Positions 1 through 7,959 of a DNA stretch of 64,000 nt are shown here, piece by piece; the first letter of the stretch is position 1; each line of letters begins with the position of its first letter. Under the pieces are notes generated by a model, which ran no database searches, had not been told where the DNA came from, and was given only the letters and a program-made list of their open reading frames with translations. The position numbers were made by a program, and so were the translations under genes. This stretch comes from Alternaria dauci (Eukaryota; Ascomycota; Dothideomycetes; Pleosporales; Pleosporaceae), in NCBI RefSeq assembly GCF_042100115.1, contig NC_091273.1:1984001-2048000 (forward strand), in the 5' to 3' direction.

Positions 1-331
1 TTTTTTGCGGATCAGGTGACGATGGTACAAGCGATATCCTTGGGCCTTGCCTTAGTGAACGAAATCGGCCAAGAACGTCTTATTGATAGTAGGTTTGAGT
101 AAGAAAAGTCATTCTGAAACACAAAAATCGAATCTCAGCTTTAAAAGCACACACGATTCTAGAGGTCGAAAAGATTCCGTCATCGATCTCGTCGCGTTTG
201 CTATGATCCTTGTGTACGATATATCCAACTAACCCCAACAAAACGTCTAATCCGATACATCAAGCGGAACAGCAAACACACTGCATCTATAGTACTGCCT
301 TTCTTGACGCATTTCTATCACCATCCACGCT
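1..331. other. Intergenic, left edge
   Basis: No supported gene. The stretch begins with a T-run and probably contains the 5' region of the small gene that starts at 332. Short open frames here overlap that gene in other frames and show no protein-like composition. Confidence 0.4.
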
Positions 332-721
332 ATGGCTGAACCATCTTCGACCCCGAGCAGACACACCGATACCCACACCCACACTATCCAAGAAGTCATC
401 TGCCTCCACAGCAAGATACAGGAGTTGCGAAAAGTCCTTGGAGAAAGGCCCTGGCAAAAAGAGAAGGAGGAAGACATTGACAAAGCAAGAGAAACACTTC
501 AAGAATTGTTGCTCGTTCCAGCTGTTGATGCATTTACTTTTGCAGTCAAAGATGCGAGTGAGAAGATGAGCGATTGGACACATCTGATGGAGGTCATGGT
601 CGAGATAAAGAAGGAAGATGCTTTGGCACCAGATGTGGAGGATGCTATGAACAAGCTGAAAGTGGCTGTTAAGCATCTGACTGCGATTATGCTGGCTCTT
701 CGGGAGAAGTTTTATGCTTGA
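332..721 (+). CDS. Hypothetical small helical protein (129 aa)
   Basis: Single-exon frame of 129 codons from an ATG in reasonable context to a TGA. The protein is not recognised. After a Ser/Thr/His-rich N-terminus (about residues 1-20) it is charged and heptad-like, rich in Lys, Glu and Leu, so it probably forms helices or a coiled coil. There is no signal peptide, membrane segment or catalytic motif. It lies tail-to-tail with a probable decayed gene on the other strand (908-1284) that encodes a similar kind of small helical protein; relatedness is only a guess. An antisense frame through it is a shadow. Confidence 0.5.
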   Translation: MAEPSSTPSRHTDTHTHTIQEVICLHSKIQELRKVLGERPWQKEKEEDIDKARETLQELLLVPAVDAFTFAVKDASEKMSDWTHLMEVMVEIKKEDALAPDVEDAMNKLKVAVKHLTAIMLALREKFYA

Positions 722-907
722 GGGTGTTGATTGTGTGCTAAGTGCTTTGCCCTCGATGTCATATATGTTCAAGCTACGGCGAGACAGTGGATACTGGTCA
801 ATATAGCTTGTGTTTAAACATCTCTAGGTATCCATGCGCCCAGTCATCGTCGAAAGAGAGCTAGCTTTATGAGGTCTAGGAAATGCGCTTACCTTCCTCT
901 GTACCGT

Positions 908-1284
908 CTACGTGATCCACATCAGGTATTTCAATTCATCAAGCGCGTCTTCCACTTCCTTTAGTCCGTTCTCTATCTTCTCATTTGCCCTCTCTGCCGA
1001 CGAGCTTGACACTTTATTGGGTTTCTGGATCTGCTTTTCAAAACCATAGTACTGAAGTCGACAAGATCTCGTAGTCTTGTCTTAGCTATATCTAGTACCA
1101 TGTGCTTTTGTTCATATACCGTTTTTCTTTCATCGTTTGTTAGGAGCATTGCCACTGCACTTTGCTCGGTTGCGAGACGGCGTTGAAAATCGGTCAACGC
1201 AGTGTTGTAGTCGTGAATGGTGCGGGCATAGCTTTAGAGGGTTGAAGCTGTGGGTTGTGACTGTGGAAACTTGATATCTGACAT
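908..1284 (-). pseudogene. Probable decayed small coiled-coil gene
   Basis: From the ATG at 1284 the minus strand reads a clearly protein-like helical sequence, rich in Gln, Arg and Leu. It is broken by one TAA at 1234-1236. The reading continues through a Lys/Arg-rich part, then needs a frame change near 1010-1050 to reach a well-formed C-terminus ending at 908-910. The change could be a very short intron (a 41-bp GT..AG fits) or an indel. The TAA would be CAA if one CpA-to-TpA change is undone, which is the RIP signature, and a RIP-mutated transposon lies about 1.1 kb away. No domain is recognised. It could instead be a live gene with a different exon structure. Confidence 0.35.
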
Positions 1285-1603
1285 TCTTGAGAGATTTGGA
1301 AATGGGTAATGCAACACTCAAGGAAGCTAGTTCTCAGAGTAATCTATCCGTTGACTTTGGCAAATGATTGCTGTTTTCTGGAGGGTGACAATTGTTAGCA
1401 AATCGAAATGCAAGGCCTAACAGCAGCCATTCGAAGCTCGTTCATTCTGAAGTTCTGTACGTTCATGCTGGTATATGCTCGAGCTGTTGGGAGAAACCAC
1501 AACTGTCGCGGACTATCGCGAACCACGCCCAAGCTAAGAATGTAAACTAGCCTCGAATCCTCCTTAGTATGTAAAAAAAAATTGTAAATGTTTTAATTGT
1601 CTC
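1285..1603. other. Intergenic
   Basis: No gene seen. It contains the presumed 5' region of the decayed gene on the minus strand and the 3' flank of the SDR gene, with an A-rich run near 1573-1580. Confidence 0.4.
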
Positions 1604-2356
1604 CTAGTCAACATAAAGCCCCCCGCTAGCGATAACATGCGTTCCATTAATCCATCCCGCACTTGGTTCACAAAGCATAACCGCGGCATATGCAATCTCT
1701 TCAGGTGTACCCCAACGTGGTGCAACAGGTGTCGAATCGATCATAGGTTGCAGTGCGCTCACAAAAGCCTGCGCGTCTGAGGACTTCCAAGCAGGTGTAG
1801 TGACAGGGCCGGGCGAAACCGAGTTTACTGTGCAGTTGTAACTACGCGGAAGTTCCTTGGCCCAGACCCGCGTGAAACCTTCCTCCATGCCCTTCGTGCC
1901 TGCGTAAATAGTTTGACCGGGTGGAGGAGCACGTGCTGAGAGACTTATGATGTTGACAATGCGGTTGTCTTTGGCCCCAAAATGAGGTAACACTGCTTGG
2001 GTAAGCAGAAAGTACCCTCTACCGTTTAGGTTGATTGATCTTTCCCATTCGTCTGTTGTAGCATTCTCAAGAGGATTATTGAGGGCTATGGCAGCATTGT
2101 TGATTAGGATGTTGATTTGCCCGTATGCCGCGACGGCTTTTCCCACCAGGATTTGAGGACCTCCGATGGTGGAAAGATCTGCTTCAACCGCAATTCCGGA
2201 TGTAGGCAAAGTTGCGAGTAATTTATTTGCCTCTTCTTCCATAGATGCAAATGGATAATTCAGGACAATATTTGCTCCTTTACTCGACAGTTGCTGGGCT
2301 ATACAAGTGCCAATCCCTCCTCCTACTGAGCCGCTCACAACAGCTATTTTTCCTGC
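1604..2356 (-). pseudogene. SDR-family oxidoreductase, 5' end cut off by transposon
   Basis: Short-chain dehydrogenase/reductase body, about 250 codons ending at a TAG at 1604. Visible family features are a Gly-rich dinucleotide-binding turn near the N-terminus (GSVGGGIG), the NNAA motif, a Ser about 13 residues before a YxxxK active site (YAGTK), and a PG turn after it (SPGPV). The frame is open up to the transposon at 2359, but its only ATG upstream is beyond the element, at 4467-4469. Joining codons 1-6 (4452-4469) to this body with one copy of the TA target gives a 256-codon frame starting MSGQTLAGKIAVV, the usual SDR length and N-terminus. The body itself shows no stops, so the insertion is the only obvious lesion. 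The substrate cannot be told. Confidence 0.85.
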
Positions 2357-2358
2357 TA

Positions 2359-2398
2359 CAGTGCACGGTCACTCAATGCCCAGGTTCAGTCAACGCCC
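2359..2398 (+). repeat. Left terminal inverted repeat (40 bp)
   Basis: Begins CAGTGCACGGTCACTCAATG. It matches the reverse complement of 4412-4451 at 37 of 40 positions. The three differences are all C/T transitions, as expected if RIP acted on only one arm at those sites. Confidence 0.9.
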
Positions 2399-2899
2399 CG
2401 CCTCAACACTATAATAACAAAACTTTAGCGCGTTATAACTCTACTAATATAGATCTAATCTAAAAAGTAATTAAAGAAATTAAATTACGTAAGCTAGGAG
2501 ATAATTTCTTATATAATAAAGTTACTACTAAGTATAGTGTTAAGCGAAGTACACTTACTTAAAGATACTAAGGTATATCTAAGCTATATAGGGTCTCCTA
2601 TTAATCCCTACACCTATAATATAAAGCTAAGCTTATATAATATATATAATTACTTACTAAACGACGTTTACTACCTATAAGAATAATAATATAGTAGTTT
2701 ACTAGTTAGTTAGCTAGTAAGAAGGTCTCTAAAAGCTAGGTTTCCTAGTTCCTCCTCTAGTATCTAAACTATCTTATCTCTTACTATAATAGAGGTATAA
2801 TTAAGTAATAGTATAAAGCTAATTTAGGGGCTAAGTATAGCTTATATTTTAAGCTTCTCCTTAAAAAGATAGAGGAGTATAATGTATAGCCTATCTATA

Positions 2900-4290
2900 T
2901 ATTTAATATAGATAAGAAGGGGTTTTAGCTTAGATAAGTTAGGAGAATAAAGTGTATCTTTAATAAGGTACTCTAGGATTAAAAAGGGGTAAGGTAAGCG
3001 CTTAAAGATAGCTTAAGTAATTAGATAATAGTAATAGCTTATATCTATTTAGATAGCTCTATTTTAAGTCCTTTACTTATCTTCTAGGGATCTAATAGAG
3101 CTATTTAATTAAGCTAGGTTAATACTATATAAGTAGGGGAGTACTTAGTCTTTATAACCTTATCTCCCTCTAGCTAGAGTAATAATAATATTAGATTAGC
3201 TTCGCTTAAAGAGGTATTTAAAAGAGAGACTAGATAATATACTTTAACTAAGTATTAATTACTACTCCTTAATAGCTATAGGTCCTATATAATAATAGAC
3301 TTTATTAATTATTATAATAATAATAAGATCCTATTAGCTATATTTCCCCCTTACACTACCTATATACTTTAACCCCTTAACGTTAGGATATTTAAACCTC
3401 TCTTAAATACTTACTTAACTAAGTTAGCTAGATACCTTTAGAATAGTTAGGGGTTACTTAATTTAACTAAAGGAGACTTCTTCCTACTCTTCTAGAAGTC
3501 CTAGACCTTTATATTTAAACCTCTACTTATTAAGAGGTCTTTTAAAGCTACTAGTATATACCTAGCTAACCTAGATACTATACTTAAGAAGTTTACTAAG
3601 GAGGCTTTAGATTCTAATAGTAGCTAGTTAGTACTCTCTAAGGAGGATTAGCTTAAGCTTAAGTTAATTATATACTATAAAGTAAAGGATTAGAGTAATA
3701 AGGACGTTAAAAAGCTTAAATAAAGTTTATACTATATTATAGCTTAAAATAGTATCCTCTATAAAGAGGTTAGGGGCCTTAGGGACTCTCTAGCTATTAA
3801 AAAGAGATAGGATAATAAGTCCTATACCCTATAGCTTAAAAGTAATTAGGGGTATTATAGGGGAGCTATTTTCTAGTTACCTAAGTGTATATAATAAGCT
3901 TAGGATAATAAGGTATTATAATAATAATAAGCTATATAATAATAACTTTAAAAAGCTAAGATAGCTAAAATAAAGGAGTAAGCTTATCTCTATAAGCTTT
4001 AGCTACTCTAGGAGAAGTATATTAAGTAAGAGAGATATTAGGAGGTATAGAGGAAGGAGATAGCTATAAAGCTAGCTAAGAAATAATACTAGAAGAGGCT
4101 CTATAATACTAAAAAAGCTATATAATTACCCTAAAAGGGTAAACGTAAAGATTTAAAAGCCTATAAGCTAGCTATAAAGTGTTAGAAATATATTAGTATT
4201 ACTATAGCTTCTATAGAAGCCTAGGTAGTTATATAGCTAGTTCTACCTAAAGCTACTAAAACGCAGGCAATCCGCACCCCTAAAAAATAT
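2900..4290 (+). pseudogene. Transposase remnant (DDE_1, pogo/Fot1 type)
   Basis: Readable only by reading through many TAA and TAG codons. The frame with catalytic sites at 2911, 3271 and 3379 holds the DDE endonuclease core. The N-terminal DNA-binding part must lie upstream, between the left repeat and about 2880, but is too altered to define. No net frameshift is seen between the three catalytic sites, so decay was by point mutation. The C-terminal limit is uncertain. Confidence 0.75.
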
Positions 4291-4411
4291 TTTAAATAGC
4301 GTAAAATCTTTATAGACCTATATATAGTATAAATCTAGCTTTACGCAGTTTTATTATAATTTATTATTACGCTACAGCTATAATACTTATAAATATATTG
4401 TATTATTAGTA

Positions 4412-4451
4412 GGGCGTTAACTAAACCTGGGCGTTGAGTGACCGTGCACTG
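4412..4451 (-). repeat. Right terminal inverted repeat (40 bp)
   Basis: Reverse complement begins CAGTGCACGGTCACTCAACG and ends with AACGCCC, matching the left repeat with three C/T differences. The TA target copy follows at 4452-4453. Confidence 0.9.
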
Positions 4452-4469
4452 TAGGGTCTGTCCACTCAT
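4452..4469 (-). pseudogene. Detached 5' end of the SDR gene (codons 1-6)
   Basis: On the minus strand the ATG at 4467-4469 is followed by codons for SGQTL, the last codon CTA containing the TA target. It is in frame with the SDR body that resumes at 2356, on the far side of the transposon. The promoter of the interrupted gene should lie above 4470. Confidence 0.8.
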
Positions 4470-5136
4470 AACGATAGAATGGAATAATGATAATTAGAAA
4501 GTTGTGAGGCAAAGGCGGAATGAACAAAGTAAGGTATAGAAGTTGAGAACAAGGAAATAACTATAGGTTACTACCTCTCTAATCCTTGGTACTCAAAGGA
4601 CGATTCAGGGGTGCGGCGTGGGGCGGACGTGGAGCGGACGTGGAGCGGATGCGGAGCGGATGAGTGGGGGACTAAGGTACATCCTCGTTAGTGGATTGTG
4701 ATGAGGTTTACCCCACTATATACGTCACGCTCTAACATGAGTTAGTACTATGAGGGTATACTGTTTCCATGACTTCGATGTTGAATACCTAGGTAATGGG
4801 TAAGCCCTGTAGTACAAAGGCTACGGCCCACAACTACGAGGCCTATGAGCAAGTAATTGGGTGAAGTTTAGGTAGGCATCGGGCTTATTGCTTTGCTCCA
4901 TCCCCGCCGGATCGCAAGCATCATCTCAACACTAGAAGTAATTATCTTCCCAATCAGACCATTCTGCAAATAATTGTGCCACGGCCAAGTAAAGCTGACT
5001 TGATGCTTCCCAGTCAGAGCTGGAAACATAAAAGGATAGGACCATCGTCCTATTCTCATCCTGAAAGACAGTTCATCTACATTGCACAAACATTCAGAAA
5101 CGAGATTATTTCATGCACCCGACCAACATCCCGAAC
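4470..5136. other. Intergenic between split SDR and hydrolase
   Basis: Divergent promoter region: SDR start at 4469 on the minus strand, hydrolase start at 5137 on the plus strand. It contains an 11-bp tandem repeat at 4620-4663. Base composition returns to normal immediately outside the transposon. Short open frames on both strands near 4870-5090 look like chance. Confidence 0.45.
4620..4663 (+). repeat. Four-copy 11-bp minisatellite
   Basis: Four tandem 11-mers close to GGAGCGGACGT: GGGGCGGACGT, GGAGCGGACGT, GGAGCGGATGC and GGAGCGGATGA. It lies in the divergent promoter region between the SDR start and the hydrolase. Confidence 0.8.
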
Positions 5137-7741
5137 ATGGCACGAGATAATCAACCTCAGCTTACCAAAACTAGTGCTGACGACGATACCACGTGGGTGC
5201 CGGGTCAGTTATTCATTCTTCTTCTAAAGTCGAGTCTATGCTAACTGTTCTTACAGCCATCCCCCCAATCTTCTTGGGGTTTACAGGAATAAATCCACGG
5301 GAAGAAGTTCGTGATGGTTTATATATCACCTTTGACTACGACTTGACAACCAGAGATGGTACAATTTTACGCGCGGATATCTATCGCCCCGAGCATCAGT
5401 CAGAAGATCTCCCTGTGCTGTTGTGTTACAGTCCTTACGGCAAGCATCATGCAATGAAGCATTACGTCTTCTATCCAAATGAAGGCGGCCTAGACCCTGG
5501 ACAATATTCCAAGCACTACAATTTCGAAGGACTCGACCCGGTGTGGTGGTGCCCAAGAAATTACATCGTCGCGTATGTCGACAGTCGTGGAAGCTTTGCC
5601 TCTCAAGGAGACAAATACTACTACAAGGATGTTGACAGCTACGATGTGTACGATACAATCGAGGCACTTGCGAAGATCCGTGGTTCCAATGGTGCCGTAG
5701 GCATGGCGGGAGCCTCCGCCCTAGCCATGTATCAATGGATGGGCGCAGTTCTACAGCCACCTTCTCTGAAAGCGTTGATACCATTTGATGGGATGGCTGA
5801 TACCTTGTACGACTTCTATTCCCATGGTGGTATCCCAGAGACGCAATTTGCATCTCTCTACACAAATGTGTTTGGATTCGGCAATGGAGACGGCAATAAG
5901 GTAGAACAGGTTCCTGAATCGGGAAGCCACTCATTTAGGGCTGATGCCGCTTTCTGGAAAAGGATAAATCCGTCGAAGTTCATACTACCAAACATCACAG
6001 TCCCTCTGTATGTGATCTGTGGATACCAAAACGCTGGTCTCCATACCCGGGGCACTCTCCGTGGATTTACTGAAGCATCCTCTCCCCACAAGTATCTGGA
6101 GCTCCATGGTGAGTAGTCACATTCATTTATGGAGGCCATGTGTAGTGCTAATTATACGTTAGGCTATCGTAAATGGGAATGGCAGCTTGAAGAAGAGTCA
6201 TTGCTCCGTCAAAAGGCCTTTCACGACAAATTCCTCAAAGGTCTTAAAGAGACTGAAGTTGAGTATTGGCCGAAAGTGAGACTGCAGGTGAGGGAAAAGT
6301 ACTACAATAGCTGGTGGCGGCAATTTTCCGATTGGCCGGTGCCAGAGACTCAATGGACTCAACTCTACCTTCACAAGAAAGGCTCACTACACGCCTTCCC
6401 AACACCAAACCAAAGGACCCTCTCTCTCTTGAAGGGACGACTGCAAAGGCACTTAGCTGGGACTGGCTTGCCAAGGAAAAGACTTCTTTTGCGGGCCCCG
6501 CAAAGCTGAAGTTGTGGGTCGAAGCCATCCTACAGGACGACGCTGACATTTTTGTCCATCTCGAGAAACTCGATCGTGAAAATAAGATTGTGGACTTCCC
6601 ATGGGGCGATTTCAAAACGCACGGCGTTGCGAAGGGGTGGCTTAGATGCTCAAGGCGAGAACTCGACATTAATAGGAGCACGCCGTATCAGCCAATACTC
6701 ACACTTGGCCCAGAGCAGAAACTCGAAAAGCACAAGATCATCCCAGTTGAGATCGAGATCATTCCTTTCTCTCTGGAACTTCGAGCTGGTGAGAGGCTAA
6801 GACTTTCTATCGGTAGCTCAGACTTCTTCAAAGCCCAGCCAGGTGAAATGGTTTGCCAGCACAAGAGTATCAACAATGGGATAGTGGCCATCCACCATGG
6901 TGGCCAGTACGACTCTCATGTTCTATTGCCGTTCTTACCCTCCATTGTTGGGCCACGGACAGCAGCTGCCGTCGACAAGCCGATGCAACTTTACTTGGGC
7001 TTACATCGTCGCTCGGACTTCAGTGACGAGCAGATCGTTACCGAATATGTCGACGTTCACACACATCTTACTAAAGCAGATCTCACCCCATATCCGTTCG
7101 GCTTGGCGTATCAACAACTATATGCCTACCCCCCTACAGAGATCCAAAGCGCATAAGACCATCTACCGTTTGCAGCCCCAAAGATCGACGACAATGCTTA
7201 CGATGGTATCACTCGCCTCACTTTTGCCAATGCACAGGCTTTCCGATCCGCCATCAACACTCCCGAATATAAGGAGACAAAAGCTCATCAGTTCGCAGAC
7301 CCAGATGGAGGTTTTGGTGTGATGACACAAATTCAAGAAGAGATCCTCCTCAAGAACGAGTTTTTTTCCAGGAAAGACTTTGCTGTGTACCTCTTACACG
7401 ATATTGAGGCTTCAGATACAGCCCTAGTTGCCAGGACGAATACTATCCAAACGATTGGCTGTGACTCCGATCTCAAGGTCTATCGAAGGGCTGTTAACCT
7501 CGCAACTCCTCAAGATGTAAAGGATGTATTCCAGGGTAGCTTGTTCGAGAACATGGATTTTTCTACTCACCGATTCGTTGAGGAGTTCATCTTCCCTGGC
7601 ATTGATAGCGCAGTGGGCTTCTTCACTCGTCATGCTCAGGCGTTGCAGAATTTCAACCCTGTCGCATTAGCACAGGCAGGATACATGAATTTCGTCTTTG
7701 ACAAGATCAATGACGTCGAGAAGGTTTTGAGGAAATGTTGA
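5137..7741 (+). pseudogene. CocE/S15-type hydrolase with EthD-like C-terminus, frameshifted
   Basis: The ATG at 5137 opens exon 1 (5137-5203). Introns at 5204-5256 (branch TGCTAAC) and 6109-6162 both restore frame. The first about 400 residues are a CocE/NonD (X-Pro dipeptidyl-peptidase S15) alpha/beta hydrolase, with nucleophile Ser in GASALAMYQW. The beta-sandwich C-domain follows, ending in the family's HGGxYDSHxLLP segment (about 6890-6930). Two lesions are seen. The frame must shift by one base near 6380-6392, where both frames give strong homology back-to-back with no room for an intron. An in-frame TAA then stands at 7154-7156. The same frame continues open to the TGA at 7739-7741. The natural substrate is unknown; relatives include esterases and amidases. 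Sequencing error at either lesion cannot be excluded. Confidence 0.7.
6976..7350 (+). other. EthD-like (dimeric alpha-beta barrel) domain
   Basis: Residues from about MQLYLGLHRRSDFSDEQ through the YDGITRLTF strand to the FADPDGGF turn fit the layout of EthD domains: an early beta strand and helix, then YDGxxxLxF and a late F-x-D-P-D turn before the last strand. The in-frame TAA at 7154-7156 falls in the middle. A further about 130 residues up to 7741 are helical and may be a second, diverged copy or a separate C-terminal domain. EthD domains occur in fungal secondary metabolism and ether degradation; the role here is not known. Confidence 0.5.
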
Positions 7742-7959
7742 TCAAAATTGAAACAGTATGGTGCTCATAGCCTGTTCGAGCGAGCGGATGAGCTTGCGGG
7801 TAAGCGCGGGTACGGGACAACTCCGGGCACAGGGTGCACAGACACCATCACCCCGCCTTTCGGTAGCTGATGCGGATCCATTTCACGGTCGAGTGCTCGC
7901 TACCTAACCTGACCTTCTCTGAGCTTTCTTTTCTTAACAACCATGACTTATGTTCAACC

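Larger units (their letters stand above)
2359..4451 (+). mobile_element. Fot1/pogo-type DNA transposon, RIP-degraded (2,093 bp)
   Basis: A 2,093-bp element with inverted ends, flanked by TA and extremely AT-rich inside, dominated by TpA. On the plus strand one frame (positions 1 mod 3) still reads as a pogo/Fot1 transposase once stops are read through. A segment near 2900-2985 resembles the conserved MDEKGF region around the first catalytic Asp (GAT at 2911-2913). The second Asp region, normally LLLDGH, now reads with AAT (Asn) at 3271-3273. Near 3340-3400 the family signature PPHTTHxLQPLDVG is recognisable with TAA for CAA and AAC for GAC at 3379-3381. All three sites share one frame, spaced as in DD35D enzymes. 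The changes are C-to-T or G-to-A, as made by RIP. The copy cannot code for an active enzyme. Confidence 0.92.
2357..4453. repeat. TA target-site duplication of the transposon
   Basis: The dinucleotide TA at 2357-2358 and again at 4452-4453 directly flanks the inverted repeats. TA duplication is characteristic of the Tc1/mariner-pogo superfamily. One TA completes codon 6 (CTA, Leu) of the interrupted SDR gene on the minus strand, which supports these as the true ends. Confidence 0.85.

Noticed and set aside
2400..4410. AT-rich block as a possible centromere fragment or AT isochore
   Set aside because: Inverted repeats, TA duplication and transposase signatures explain it fully as one RIP-mutated transposon.
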